Below, one piece after another: positions 36,848 to 48,827 of a stretch of DNA of 64,000 nucleotides. Positions within the stretch are counted from its first letter, which is position 1, and the number at the start of each line of letters is the position of its first letter. The stretch covers positions 186,001 to 250,000 of the forward strand of contig NZ_FZOF01000006.1 of NCBI RefSeq assembly GCF_900188405.1, in the 5' to 3' direction. The stretch is from Actinacidiphila glaucinigra (GTDB taxonomy: Bacteria; Actinomycetota; Actinomycetes; Streptomycetales; Streptomycetaceae). The notes beneath the pieces were generated by a model. It was not told where the DNA came from, searched no databases, and was given only the letters and a program-made list of their open reading frames with translations. Both the position numbers and the translations under genes were made by a program.

Positions 36848-37525
36848 TCAGCCGTCGAGTTCGGCGGGGCCGAGCCCCTTCTTCTTCACGCGCTTGCCGC
36901 GGCGCGGCTTGGCCTCGACGCCGCCCCAGAAGGCGAAGCCCTGCACCTTGATGACCGGGGCGTTCGGGTCGGGCGCCTCGTACGCCTTCACGTCGGAGCC
37001 GCCCATGATCCCCACGACGCCGCCGCCGTGCAGGGTGACGTTCTCCGGGACCTTGATCTCGACGCCGCCCATGATGGCGGTGCAGTTGATGACCAGCTCG
37101 GGGCTGGTGAAGGTGGCCTCGGTGAGGTCGATGACGACGCCGCCCAGGATGGCCACGGCGTTGATCTTCGAACCGACCCGCCAGCGGCCCTTGCGCTCGG
37201 CGCCGCCGAGGATGCCGATCAGGTTGGGGTTCTCCCCGGAGCCGTCGGGCACCCAGTGGTGCACCCCCGGCGACGGGGCGGGCGCGCTCGCGGTACGCCC
37301 CGCGGGGAGGTCGCGGACGTACGGCTCCAGTTCGCCGACGGTCTTGGCCGCATAGACCCCGTCGAGCCGCTCGGAGTGCTCCTCGGTGGTCAGACGGCCC
37401 TCCGCGAGGGCATCGCGAAGGATGTCGGCCACCCGGTCGCGGTCCGCGTCGGACGCGCGAATGTCGGCTTCGGCCACGGGGCGCACGGGGTGCTGTTCAC
37501 GCTTCTGGAGCGACGACTCATCCAC
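36848..37525 (-). CDS. DUF1707 / cell-wall-active response protein
   Basis: 225 residues. DUF1707 region near the N-terminus (IRASDADRDRVADILRDALAEGRLTTEEHSERL), then a beta-rich DUF2154/LiaF-like C-terminal domain with repeated short strands (NAVAILGGVVIDLTEATF, INCTAIMGGVEIKVPE, VVGIMGGSDV). Such proteins belong to envelope-stress responses. I choose the GTG at 37525 because TACGGT ends exactly 6 nt before it, the leaderless pattern; a GTG five codons upstream (37540) overlaps that box. A CGCGAT-AG-ATCGCG palindrome lies just upstream at 37544-37557. Confidence 0.85.
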   Translation of the reverse strand: MDESSLQKREQHPVRPVAEADIRASDADRDRVADILRDALAEGRLTTEEHSERLDGVYAAKTVGELEPYVRDLPAGRTASAPAPSPGVHHWVPDGSGENPNLIGILGGAERKGRWRVGSKINAVAILGGVVIDLTEATFTSPELVINCTAIMGGVEIKVPENVTLHGGGVVGIMGGSDVKAYEAPDPNAPVIKVQGFAFWGGVEAKPRRGKRVKKKGLGPAELDG

Positions 37526-37543
37526 TCGACTACCGTACACAAA

Positions 37544-37557
37544 CGCGATAGATCGCG
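37544..37557. promoter_or_regulatory. Palindromic operator candidate
   Basis: CGCGATAGATCGCG has perfect 6-bp arms and a 2-bp centre. It sits 7 bp upstream of the TACGGT -10-like box of the DUF1707 gene, where a repressor would block or an activator would touch RNA polymerase. Confidence 0.45.
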
Positions 37558-37559
37558 AC

Positions 37560-37737
37560 TAGGCCGTGTCGTCAAATGAGCGCCGGCCGCCCGAAGGGCG
37601 GGCACCGCGGTGTCTGGTGCGGTGCATCGCAAGGCGGAGAGTCGTCCTCGTAGTGGGCTACTCGGACGATTCGACAACGCAGCGAGGTGCCGTGCCAGGC
37701 GCCGCGGGGGCAGGCGGGCGTTTGACGACACGACCTA
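37560..37737. mobile_element. MITE-like palindromic element
   Basis: A 174-bp element bounded by 16-bp terminal inverted repeats: AGGCCGTGTCGTCAAA (37561-37576) and TTTGACGACACGACCT (37721-37736), one mismatch in the outer part. TA flanks both ends (37560-37561 and 37736-37737), fitting a TA target duplication. The centre pairs with itself (GAGTCGTCC and GGACGATTC). No transposase is encoded; it is presumably mobilised in trans by an IS with similar ends. Confidence 0.75.
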
Positions 37738-37831
37738 GGCCCGGTGAGGGTCACCTCACACATCCGGCACCCCGCGAACGTTCTACGCTTGTTGGGCTTC
37801 TATGACGCAGCGCCAGTGAGGATGTCCACAA

Positions 37832-39505
<1,674 letters not shown>

Positions 39506-39511
39506 CCCGTC

Positions 39512-39553
39512 CGGGACGGCCCGGCACCGCGTGCGCGGTGCCGGGCCGTCCCG
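39512..39553 (+). terminator. Terminator of class I fumarase gene
   Basis: Perfect 19-bp stem (39512-39530 with 39535-39553), GTGC loop, followed by TTTCCCC. It starts 7 nt past the stop codon. Confidence 0.9.
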
Positions 39554-39703
39554 TTTCCCCGGCCTTTCCCCGGCCCGTGCGGGGCCGCCTCCGGGGCGGC
39601 CGCGAGGGGGAATGAAACGTGCCGCGCCGCTGTCCTACCGAGGGGTTCTACTGGGAAGTACCCGGTACGCCCGACGATGTCCGCGATGGAAGGAATTCCG
39701 GCC

Positions 39704-41113
<1,410 letters not shown>

Positions 41114-41227
41114 CGGTGCGCCGCGCCGCCGTCCCGGCCCGTCCCGCGCCCGGCGTGACGGGCCGGCGTGACGAACGCTCGGCTCAAGGGTGACGCCTCC
41201 GTAACACGGGGTCCGTAAGATCCGTTC

Positions 41228-41911
41228 ATGACAGCGGACATCCTTCTTTCTCCGGGAGCCGGCCGGGACGGTGGCACGGGCCACTGGGCCCCCGGCGAGC
41301 AGGTGCTGTGGCGATACCGCGGCAACGGCAGCGACGCGGTGCACATCTGCCGTCCGGTGACCGTGGTCCGCGACGACCCGGAACTGCTGGCGGTGTGGAT
41401 GGCGCCGGGCACCGAGTGCGTCAAGCCGGTCCTCGCGGACGGCTCGCCGATCCACCACGAGCCGCTGGAGACCCGCTACCTCAGGCCGCGTACGACGTCC
41501 GTGGACCGCTGGTGGGGCGCGGGCGTGCTGAAGCTGGCCCGGCCGGAGGAGCCCTGGTCGGTGTGGCTGTTCTGGGAGCAGGGCTGGCGCTTCAAGAACT
41601 GGTACGTGAACCTGGAGGAGCCGCGGCGCCGCTGGTCGGGCGGGGTCGACTCGGAGGACCACTTCCTGGACATCCACGTCACCCCCGACCGCGGCTGGCA
41701 GTGGCGGGACGAGGACGAGTTCGCGCAGGCGCAGACCGCCGGCCTGATGACGGCGGCCACGGCCGAGCGGGTGCGGGAGGCCGGCCGCCGGGCGGTCGGG
41801 GTGATCGGCGCCTGGGGGCGGCCCTTCCGGGACGGATGGGAGCACTGGCGTCCGAATCCGGCGTGGCCGGTACCGGCCCTTCCGGTTGACTGGGATCGTC
41901 CGGCAAGGTGA
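41228..41911 (+). CDS. FomD-like DUF402 protein
   Basis: 227 residues. The DUF402/FomD-type barrel is seen in RDDPELLAVWMAPGTECVKP, WSVWLFWEQGWRFKNWYVNLEEP and SEDHFLDIHVTPDRGWQWRDEDEF, with acidic residues that bind metal. Characterised relatives hydrolyse nucleoside phosphonates or diphosphates (FomD, Ntdp). TAAGAT ends exactly 6 nt before the ATG, the leaderless pattern. It is followed by a methyltransferase gene with its own leader. A housekeeping nucleotide phosphatase role is most likely. Confidence 0.85.
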   Translation: MTADILLSPGAGRDGGTGHWAPGEQVLWRYRGNGSDAVHICRPVTVVRDDPELLAVWMAPGTECVKPVLADGSPIHHEPLETRYLRPRTTSVDRWWGAGVLKLARPEEPWSVWLFWEQGWRFKNWYVNLEEPRRRWSGGVDSEDHFLDIHVTPDRGWQWRDEDEFAQAQTAGLMTAATAERVREAGRRAVGVIGAWGRPFRDGWEHWRPNPAWPVPALPVDWDRPAR

Positions 41912-42038
41912 CCGCGTGAGCGGCTTGCCCGGGACCCCTACCCCAATCGTAAGATCGTGGCCCATAGTGCTGCACAAAACACAGGCTCACACTAGAGTTT
42001 GACGCTATGTCACCAAGGTCATACGGGAGGCCCGGGCT

Positions 42039-42725
42039 GTGGGAGTCGGCGGCTACGAGGACATACGGCTGGACCGCACCGGCCAGGCCGAGGGGTTCGA
42101 CGCCATAGGTGACCGCTACGACGAGGCCTTCCCGCACAAGGAAGGCCAGGTCACCGCGGGCGAACGGCTCCTGACGCGGCTCCCCGCGGGCTCCCGGGTC
42201 CTGGACCTGGGCTGCGGCACGGGGCTGCCGACCGGCCGTCAGCTGGTCGAGGCCGGGCACAAGGTGACGGGTGTGGACCTCTCCGCGGGGATGCTCGCGC
42301 TCGCCCGCCGGCACGTGCCGCGGGCGGACTTCCACCGGGCCGACATCGCCGACCTGCGGACCGGCGGCCGCCACGGACCGGGCGGCCCGCAGGACCTGGG
42401 CCGCTTCGACGCCGTCGTGGCCTTCTTCTCGCTGCTGATGCTGCCTCGCGTGGAGATCCCGCTGGCCCTGCGCAGCGTCCACGACCTCCTCGTCCCGGGC
42501 GGTATGTTCACCCTTTCGATGGTGGAAGCCGACGTGGATGACTTCGCGATTCCGTTCCTTGGTAACACCATCCGGGTATCGGGTTATCTACGGGACGAAT
42601 TGCGCCAGGTGGTCGCCGAAGCGGGATTCACGGTCCTTGAGGAGGATTCGTACGCGTACGCGCCGCACACCACCGAAGTGCCGCCGGAGGAGCAGCTCTT
42701 CCTGCACTGCCGACGACCCGCCTGA
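42039..42725 (+). CDS. SAM-dependent methyltransferase
   Basis: 228 residues. SAM motif VLDLGCGTGLPTGRQLVEAG (about residues 54-73), acidic motif II TGVDLSAGMLALARRH and motif VHDLLVPGGMFTLSMVEAD. The N-terminus (DAIGDRYDEAFPHKEGQ) is typical of ubiE-like actinobacterial methyltransferases. The GTG at 42039 has GGAGG 8 nt upstream. The following PP2C regulator starts 59 bp later and could be cotranscribed. The substrate is unknown. Confidence 0.87.
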   Translation: MGVGGYEDIRLDRTGQAEGFDAIGDRYDEAFPHKEGQVTAGERLLTRLPAGSRVLDLGCGTGLPTGRQLVEAGHKVTGVDLSAGMLALARRHVPRADFHRADIADLRTGGRHGPGGPQDLGRFDAVVAFFSLLMLPRVEIPLALRSVHDLLVPGGMFTLSMVEADVDDFAIPFLGNTIRVSGYLRDELRQVVAEAGFTVLEEDSYAYAPHTTEVPPEEQLFLHCRRPA

Positions 42726-42784
42726 CGCGGCCGCCCCGCCACGTGCCCGGCATGTGACGCACCCGACCGGATGGAACGACCAGC

Positions 42785-45385
42785 GTGAGCACGGAGCGCA
42801 TTTCTGAGCAGGCCGCCGTCCAGGGGACGACGGCCGGCCCGGCACGTCCGGGCGACACCGAACCCGTACCGGATCCACGGGCCGGCTTCCGGCTGCCCCC
42901 GGACCCGGGCCCTGGCGCCGAGGCGGTCACGCCCCCGTCCGGGGCGCGGACCCCCGGCCGGTCCCCGGACCCGGCCGCCGCGGGCGAGCGCCCGCGCCGC
43001 GGCCGCCGGAGCGGCGGCGCCAAGCGCGGCGCGGCTGCCGGCGGGGCCGGCGATCCCGGCGGCGCGTCCACGCCGCCGGCGCAGCGTCAGACCCCCTCCG
43101 ACGTCCCCGCGTCGACCCCCGCCCCCGCCAAGCCCGGCCGCGGCGGCCGGCGTGCGCGCGGCGGACGTTCCGCGCGGCAGTCCTCCGAGGTGCGGGACCG
43201 TCAGGCCGCCCGGGTGGTGGCCGGGGAGGGTGTGGCCGCCGTCCAGCACATGACGGCCGTCCCCGCGGACGGCGCCCGCGGACGCCAGACCGTACGGCTG
43301 CGCACCCCCGAGGCCCCCGGCGGCGCCCCGGCGACCGGTGAGTCCTGGAACCGCGCCGCGGGCCGGGACCGGCGGGCCGCCACCGCCATGGCCGCACCCG
43401 TGGAGCCCGGCCGCCGCGCCACCGCGGGCGGCGGGACCCCGGGCGTCCCGGGCGTTCCCGGCCCCGCGCAGCCGGAGGGCGGCGAGTCGCGCACCCGGCA
43501 GCGCACCCCCGACACGACGCTGCCCACCTCCCGGGCGACCGGCCGGCAGGGCGGCCGCGGCGGCCCCGCGGGCGGGCACCCGGTGGACGAGGACTCCACC
43601 GGAGGCCAGCCGCTGAAGAAGATCGGACCGCAGAACCGCGGCCGGGCGGGACAGGCCGAGACCGACCGGCTGCGCTACATCGGCGCGGCCACCCGCCGCA
43701 TCGCCCGCGGCCTGGACCTCGACGAGATCGTGCTGGGCCTGTGCCGCTCGGCGGTGCCCGCCTTCGCCGACGCGATCCTGGTCTACCTGCGCGACCCGCT
43801 GCCGGTCGGCGACGAGCGCCCCTCCGGTCCGCTGGTGCTGCGGCTGCGGCGCACCGACCGGGTGCCGGACGAGGACGCCCCGGAGCCGGTGGAGGGACTG
43901 CTCATGCCGGTCGTCCCCTCCACGGAGGGCGCCTACGGCTCGGCCGCCGAGGTCGTGAACGTCCCCGTGGACGGCCCGCTGGCCGAGGTGCTGCGCGGGG
44001 TGCGTCCGGTGTTCTCGGAGAACGCGCAGTCCACGGCGGCCCTCCACGAGCTGGTCGGGGGCTGCCGTGAGGCGGAGTTCGGCGAGACCTTAGACCTTCC
44101 GGCCGGACGCCGGGCGATCCTGGCACCACTGCGCGGCCGCCGCCGGGTGATCGGCGCGACCGTGCTGCTGCGTCGTCCCGAGCGCGCGCCGTTCGACCAG
44201 GACGACCTGCTGATCGCGGCCCAGCTGGCCACCCACACCGCGCTCGGCGTGGACAAGGCGGTGCTCTACGACCGCGAGGCGTCCATCGCCGACTCCCTGC
44301 AGCGCGAGATGCTGCCGGACTCCCTGCCTGAGCCCACCGGGGTCCGGCTGGCCAGCCGCTACCTGCCCGCCGCCGAGTCCGCCCGGGTCGGCGGCGACTG
44401 GTACGACGCGATCCCGCTGCCCGGCAGCCGGGTGGCGCTGGTGGTCGGCGACGTCATGGGCCACTCCATGACCTCGGCGGCGATCATGGGCCAGCTGCGG
44501 ACGACCGTGCAGACCCTGGCGGGCCTGGACCTGTCGCCGCAGGAGGTGCTCTACCACCTGGACGAGCAGGCCCAGCGGCTCGGCCAGGACCGCATGGCCA
44601 CCTGCATCTACGCGGTCTACGACCCGATAGCGCACCGGGTGACCATCGCCAACGCGGGCCACCCGCCGCCGGTGCTGCTGCACGCCAGCGGCCTGGCCGA
44701 GGTGCTGCGCGTGCCGCCGGGCGCGCCGATCGGCGTGGGCGGCGTGCCCTTCGAGGCGGTGGAGCTGCCCGCCCCGGCCGGGGCCACGCTGCTGCTGTAC
44801 ACCGACGGCCTGGTGGAGTCCCGCGCCCGTGACGTGTGGGGCGGCATCGAGATGCTGCGCGAGCGGCTGCACACGGCGTCGGCGGTGGTGTGCCCGCCGC
44901 CGCTGGAGCCGCTGTGCGACGAGGTGCTGGAGATCGTCGGGCCGGGCGACCGGGACGACGACATCGCGCTGCTGGCCGCCCGCTTCGACGGCATCGCGCC
45001 GCGCGACGTCGCCTACTGGTTCCTGGAGCCGCGGGCGCAGACGGCCGGCCGGGCCCGGCGGCTGGTACGCCAGGCGCTCAGCCGCTGGAACCTGGAGCCG
45101 CTGGCCGAGGCGACGGAGCTGCTGGTCAGCGAGGTGGTGACCAATGCGGTGCGATACGCCGAGCGTCCCATCACGCTGCGGCTGCTCCGCACCGACGTGC
45201 TGCGCTGCGAGGTCGGCGACGACGCCCCGACGCTGCCGCGGATGCGCCACGCCCAGCCGCAGGACGAGGGCGGGCGCGGGCTCTATCTGGTCAACCGGAT
45301 GGCGCAGCGCTGGGGAGCGACGCGGCTGAGCGCCGGGAAGGTGGTCTGGTTCGAAATGGGCATTCCGGGCGGTGTCGACCGGTAG
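42785..45385 (+). CDS. Third PP2C phosphatase with GAF and anti-sigma-type ATPase domains; contains a TTA codon
   Basis: 866 residues. The first 290 residues are disordered and rich in Pro, Arg and Gly. Then a GAF domain (about 300-490), a SpoIIE phosphatase (GGDWYDAIPLPG, VVGDVMGHSMTSAAIMGQL, TDGLVESRARD) and a C-terminal HATPase_c (LVSEVVTNAVRYAERP, EGGRGLYLVNRMAQRWG). It is related to the two proteins at 9530-14927 but lacks their PAS domains. Codon 436 (44090-44092) is TTA, the rarest Streptomyces leucine codon read only by the bldA tRNA, so translation may depend on developmental stage. The start is GTG at 42785. Confidence 0.92.
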   Translation: MSTERISEQAAVQGTTAGPARPGDTEPVPDPRAGFRLPPDPGPGAEAVTPPSGARTPGRSPDPAAAGERPRRGRRSGGAKRGAAAGGAGDPGGASTPPAQRQTPSDVPASTPAPAKPGRGGRRARGGRSARQSSEVRDRQAARVVAGEGVAAVQHMTAVPADGARGRQTVRLRTPEAPGGAPATGESWNRAAGRDRRAATAMAAPVEPGRRATAGGGTPGVPGVPGPAQPEGGESRTRQRTPDTTLPTSRATGRQGGRGGPAGGHPVDEDSTGGQPLKKIGPQNRGRAGQAETDRLRYIGAATRRIARGLDLDEIVLGLCRSAVPAFADAILVYLRDPLPVGDERPSGPLVLRLRRTDRVPDEDAPEPVEGLLMPVVPSTEGAYGSAAEVVNVPVDGPLAEVLRGVRPVFSENAQSTAALHELVGGCREAEFGETLDLPAGRRAILAPLRGRRRVIGATVLLRRPERAPFDQDDLLIAAQLATHTALGVDKAVLYDREASIADSLQREMLPDSLPEPTGVRLASRYLPAAESARVGGDWYDAIPLPGSRVALVVGDVMGHSMTSAAIMGQLRTTVQTLAGLDLSPQEVLYHLDEQAQRLGQDRMATCIYAVYDPIAHRVTIANAGHPPPVLLHASGLAEVLRVPPGAPIGVGGVPFEAVELPAPAGATLLLYTDGLVESRARDVWGGIEMLRERLHTASAVVCPPPLEPLCDEVLEIVGPGDRDDDIALLAARFDGIAPRDVAYWFLEPRAQTAGRARRLVRQALSRWNLEPLAEATELLVSEVVTNAVRYAERPITLRLLRTDVLRCEVGDDAPTLPRMRHAQPQDEGGRGLYLVNRMAQRWGATRLSAGKVVWFEMGIPGGVDR

Positions 45386-45418
45386 ACACTCCGTATCCGT
45401 ACACGTTTTATTTTTGGA

Positions 45419-45454
45419 CATTGTCCAGATCCATGGCGTGAAGCCATTGTCCGG
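45419..45454 (+). promoter_or_regulatory. Direct repeat upstream of catalase
   Basis: CATTGTCCAG (45419-45428) and CATTGTCCGG (45445-45454) are repeated 26 bp apart. The first is also part of GGAC-ATT-GTCC. The region 45400-45430 is AT-rich. The layout suggests a peroxide-responsive repressor site (CatR/PerR or similar) over the catalase promoter. Confidence 0.45.
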
Positions 45455-45547
45455 CGTGCCGAGCCGGTGATTCAGTGTTTGTGTGGTCGTTAGCGACCAG
45501 GAGCCCCCGACGGACTCTTCCGAAGATCGACGGGAGGACACATTCAC

Positions 45548-46996
45548 ATGAGCACCCCCTACACCACCAGCAACGCCGGGATCCCGGTGGAGAGCGACGC
45601 GCATTCGCTCACGGTGGGCTCGGACGGCCCGGTTCTCCTCCAGGACCACTACCTGATCGAGAAGATGGCGCAGTTCAACCGCGAACGGGTCCCGGAGCGT
45701 GTGGTGCACGCCAAGGGCTCGGGCGCCTACGGCGTCTTCGAGGTGACCAACGACGTCAGCCAGTTCACCAAGGCCGACCTCTTCCAGCCGGGACGCCGCA
45801 CGGAGATGCTGGCCCGCTTCTCCACGGTCGCCGGCGAGCTGGGCAGTCCCGACACCTGGCGCGACCCGCGCGGCTTCGCCCTGAAGTTCTACACCGAGTA
45901 CGGCAACTACGACCTGGTCGGCAACAACACCCCGGTCTTCTTCGTGCGCGACGCGATGAAGTTCCAGGACTTCATCCGCAGCCAGAAGCGCCGCCCCGAC
46001 TCCGGCCTGCGTGACAACAACATGCAGTGGGACTTCTGGACGCTGTCCCCCGAGTCGGCGCACATGGTCACCTGGCTGATGGGCGACCGCGGCGTGCCCA
46101 GGACCTACCGCCACATGAACGGCTACGGCTCCCACACCTACATGTGGGTCAACGGCGGCGGCGAGCGGCACTGGATCAAGTACCACTTCAAGACCGACCA
46201 GGGCATCGACTTCCTCACCCAGGAGGAGGCCGACCACTTCGCGGGCGCCGACGGCGATCTGCACCGCCGGGACCTCTTCCAGGCCATCGAGCGCGGCGAA
46301 CACCCCTCGTGGACGCTGTACGTGCAGGTCATGCCGTTCGACGACGCCGCGGACTACCGGTTCAACCCCTTCGACCTCACCAAGGTGTGGCCGCACGGCG
46401 ACTACCCGCTGATCGAGGTCGGCCGGATGACCCTGAACAGGAACCCCGAGGACTACTTCATCCACATCGAGCAGGCCGCCTTCGAGCCCAACAACATGGT
46501 GCCCGGCATCGGCCCCTCGCCGGACAAGATGCTCCTCGGCCGGCTCTTCTCGTACGCCGACACCCACCGCTACCGGATCGGCCCCAACTACGCCCAGTTG
46601 CCGCCGAACCGGCCGCACACCGAGGTGCGCTCGTACGCCAAGGACGGCCCGATGCGCTACGAGCCGTCGCGCACCGCCGCCCCCTACGCGCCGAACTCCG
46701 TCGGCGGGCCCGAGGCCGACATCGCCCGCTTCGGCGACCCGGCCGGCTGGGAGGTCGCGGGGAACATGGTGCACGAGCCGTACAAGCTGCACCGTGAGGA
46801 CGACGACTTCGGCCAGGCCGGGACGATGGTCCGCAAGGTCCTGGACGACGCCGCCCGCGACCGGCTGGTCTCCAACGTGTCGGGCCATCTGATGAACGGG
46901 GTCAGCGCCCCCGTCCTGGCACGCGCGGTCGAGTACTGGCGCAACATCGACAAGGAGGTCGGCGACCGCATCGCCGCCAACGTCAACGGCCTGTAG
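45548..46996 (+). CDS. katA: Monofunctional heme catalase
   Basis: 482 residues, small-subunit clade. Active-site His in [18 protein letters not shown], Asn in [14 protein letters not shown], and the proximal heme tyrosine in [14 protein letters not shown] are all present. It splits hydrogen peroxide in the cytoplasm. It lies downstream of an AT-rich region with a direct repeat, not beside a Fur-type regulator, so control is from elsewhere, possibly OxyR, encoded 4 kb to the right. GGGAGGA precedes the ATG. A 16-bp hairpin terminates the gene. Confidence 0.96.
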   Translation: MSTPYTTSNAGIPVESDAHSLTVGSDGPVLLQDHYLIEKMAQFNRERVPERVVHAKGSGAYGVFEVTNDVSQFTKADLFQPGRRTEMLARFSTVAGELGSPDTWRDPRGFALKFYTEYGNYDLVGNNTPVFFVRDAMKFQDFIRSQKRRPDSGLRDNNMQWDFWTLSPESAHMVTWLMGDRGVPRTYRHMNGYGSHTYMWVNGGGERHWIKYHFKTDQGIDFLTQEEADHFAGADGDLHRRDLFQAIERGEHPSWTLYVQVMPFDDAADYRFNPFDLTKVWPHGDYPLIEVGRMTLNRNPEDYFIHIEQAAFEPNNMVPGIGPSPDKMLLGRLFSYADTHRYRIGPNYAQLPPNRPHTEVRSYAKDGPMRYEPSRTAAPYAPNSVGGPEADIARFGDPAGWEVAGNMVHEPYKLHREDDDFGQAGTMVRKVLDDAARDRLVSNVSGHLMNGVSAPVLARAVEYWRNIDKEVGDRIAANVNGL

Positions 46997-47015
46997 GCAG
47001 GACCTCCCCACCGCC

Positions 47016-47058
47016 GCAGCCCCGGAGCACGTGATGTCCGTCCGTGCCCCGGGGCTGC
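47016..47058 (+). terminator. Terminator of catalase gene
   Basis: GCAGCCCCGGAGCACG (47016-47031) pairs in 15 of 16 positions with CGTGCCCCGGGGCTGC (47043-47058), 11-nt loop. Confidence 0.8.
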
Positions 47059-47109
47059 ATCGCGCCCGCCGGGACGGAACCGGCCGGGCCCCGCGCGCAT
47101 CCCATCGGC

Positions 47110-47550
47110 ATGCGGACGAGACGGTGGGCGAGGGCGGGGGCCGTCGTACCCCTGGCGGTGACGGCGGTGGGCTGCGGGGCCCTGGGGGCGGGCGGCCCCG
47201 ACTGCACGGACATCGGGGCGCGGTCGGGGGTGCGGCTCGTGTTCGACACGGAGCCGGGCACGACCTACCGGCTCTGCGCCGGCGCGGTGTGCTCGCGGAG
47301 CGGAACGGGCGACGGGCGGGAGATGCTGCTCGCCGTGGACCTGCCCGGGGCGACCGGGCCGAAGCGGGTCGCGGTGCGCTTCACCGGCACCCCGCAGGAC
47401 GCCCCGGGGACCGCGGCCGGGCCCGCGGTGGACGAGCGCGTCGACGTCACGCTCGAGAAGTGGCAGCCGAACGGCCCGGGCTGCGAGCCCACCGCGTATC
47501 AGGCCCGTCTCGGGTACGAACCGGGAAAAGGCCTGTTCAGGAAGGGTTAG
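47110..47550 (+). CDS. Small lipoprotein, hypothetical
   Basis: 146 residues. The ATG at 47110 starts a lipoprotein signal with a lipobox Cys at residue 22 (VTAVGCGALG). The mature part has five cysteines and looks like a small beta sandwich (VRLVFDTEPGTTYRLCAGAV, RVAVRFTGTPQDAPG). An upstream in-frame start at 47044 would begin inside the catalase terminator and spoil the signal peptide. Function unknown. The PadR regulator follows after 69 bp but has its own promoter. Confidence 0.72.
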   Translation: MRTRRWARAGAVVPLAVTAVGCGALGAGGPDCTDIGARSGVRLVFDTEPGTTYRLCAGAVCSRSGTGDGREMLLAVDLPGATGPKRVAVRFTGTPQDAPGTAAGPAVDERVDVTLEKWQPNGPGCEPTAYQARLGYEPGKGLFRKG

Positions 47551-47579
47551 GTCACCGGCGCGTCACTATGCACAAGATC

Positions 47580-47611
47580 TATACACCGTAGGTATACGCG
47601 TCGTGTAGAGT
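47580..47611 (+). promoter_or_regulatory. padR promoter and autoregulatory operator
   Basis: TATAC (47580-47584) and GTATA (47592-47596) form an inverted repeat with a 7-bp spacer, the type of short AT palindrome PadR proteins bind. TAGAGT at 47606-47611 is a likely -10 box 8 nt before the ATG. The site therefore overlaps the promoter of the regulator and its downstream transporter. Confidence 0.55.
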
Positions 47612-47619
47612 CCTCGGTC

Positions 47620-48144
47620 ATGAGCATCGGCCACACCCTGCTCGGACTCCTGGAGTCCGGCCCGCGCCACGGGTACGACCTGAAGCGGGCATTCGACGGC
47701 AAGTTCGGTCACGACCGCCCGCTGCACTACGGGCAGGTCTACTCGACGATGGCGCGGCTGCTGAAGCACGGGCTGGTCGAGGTCGACGGCATCGAGCCCG
47801 GCGGCGGCCCGGAACGCAAGCGGTACGCCATCACCGAGGCCGGGATCACCGACGTCGAGAAGTGGCTCGCGCAGCCGGAGAAGCCCGAGCCCTACCTGCA
47901 GAACACCCTCTACACCAAGGTCGTCCTCGCGCTGCTCACCGGGCGCAGCGCCGCCGGTCTGCTCGACACCCAGCGGTCCGAGCATCTGCGGCTGATGCGG
48001 GAACTGACCGAACGCAAACGACACGGCGACCTCGCGGACCAGCTCGTCTGCGACCACGCCCTGTTCCACCTGGAGGCGGACCTGCGGTGGCTGGAGCTCA
48101 CCGCCGCCCGCCTCGACCTACTCGCGGCGGAGGTAGCCGAGTGA
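47620..48144 (+). CDS. PadR-family transcriptional regulator
   Basis: 174 residues. Winged helix MSIGHTLLGLLESGPRHGYDLKRAFD with LHYGQVYSTMARLLKHGLVE and the wing PERKRYAITEAG, then a C-terminal helical dimer domain (Vir_act_alpha-like, LRLMRELTERKRHGDLADQL). PadR proteins usually repress an adjacent exporter until the drug or metabolite binds. Here the stop overlaps the GTG of the ABC ATPase gene, so repressor and transporter form one operon. The promoter contains a TATAC...GTATA repeat. Confidence 0.93.
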   Translation: MSIGHTLLGLLESGPRHGYDLKRAFDGKFGHDRPLHYGQVYSTMARLLKHGLVEVDGIEPGGGPERKRYAITEAGITDVEKWLAQPEKPEPYLQNTLYTKVVLALLTGRSAAGLLDTQRSEHLRLMRELTERKRHGDLADQLVCDHALFHLEADLRWLELTAARLDLLAAEVAE

Positions 48145-48827
48145 GCACCACGGACAACCTGATGGAGGCCGTCGACCTGCACAAGGCGTACGGCCCGACC
48201 CCCGCCCTGGACGGCGCGGAGTTCGCGATCCGCGCCGGGGAGGTGGTCGCCGTCATGGGGCCGTCCGGCTCGGGCAAGTCGACGCTGCTGCACTGCCTGG
48301 CCGGCATCGTCCGGCCGGACTCCGGAAGCGTGCTGTACCGGGGACGCGACCTGACCGCGATGAGCGACGCCGAGCGCAGCGCGCTGCGCCGCGGCGAGTT
48401 CGGCTTCGTCTTCCAGTTCGGCCAGCTCGTCCCGGAGCTGACCTGCGTGGAGAACGTCGCGCTGCCGCTGCGGCTGAACGGCACCCGGCGCAAGGAGGCC
48501 GAGGCCCGGGCCTCGGAGTGGCTGGCCCGGCTGGAGGTCGGCGAACTGGCGGGCAAGCGCCCCGGCGAGATCTCCGGCGGTCAGGGCCAGCGCGTCGCGG
48601 TGGCCAGGGCCCTGGTCACCGGCCCGCGGGTGATCTTCGCCGACGAGCCGACCGGCGCCCTGGACTCCCTCAACGGCGAGCGCGTGATGCGCCTGCTCAC
48701 CGACGCCGCCCGTGACACCGACGCCGCCGTCGTCCTCGTCACGCACGAGACGCGGGTGGCCGCCTACTCCGACCGCGAGGTCGTCGTACGCGACGGCAAG
48801 TCCCGCGACATGGAGAGGGTGGCATGA
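48141..48827 (+). CDS. ABC transporter ATPase (LolD/MacB type)
   Basis: 228 residues. Walker A GPSGSGKSTLLHCLAGI, Q-loop VFQFGQLVPELT, signature ISGGQGQRVAVARAL, Walker B VIFADEPTGALD and the H-loop VTHE are complete. The subfamily powers FtsX-type permeases that export peptides or drugs or move lipoproteins, rather than classic importers. GTG start coupled to padR (4-base overlap) and stop coupled to the permease ATG (ATGA). Confidence 0.95.
   Translation: MSTTDNLMEAVDLHKAYGPTPALDGAEFAIRAGEVVAVMGPSGSGKSTLLHCLAGIVRPDSGSVLYRGRDLTAMSDAERSALRRGEFGFVFQFGQLVPELTCVENVALPLRLNGTRRKEAEARASEWLARLEVGELAGKRPGEISGGQGQRVAVARALVTGPRVIFADEPTGALDSLNGERVMRLLTDAARDTDAAVVLVTHETRVAAYSDREVVVRDGKSRDMERVA

Noticed and set aside
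37572..37763. Frames inside the MITE-like element
   Set aside because: The element is a palindrome, so it has open frames both ways; none resembles a transposase.
47044..47109. Longer start for the lipoprotein at 47110
   Set aside because: It begins inside the catalase terminator hairpin and puts 22 residues in front of the signal peptide.
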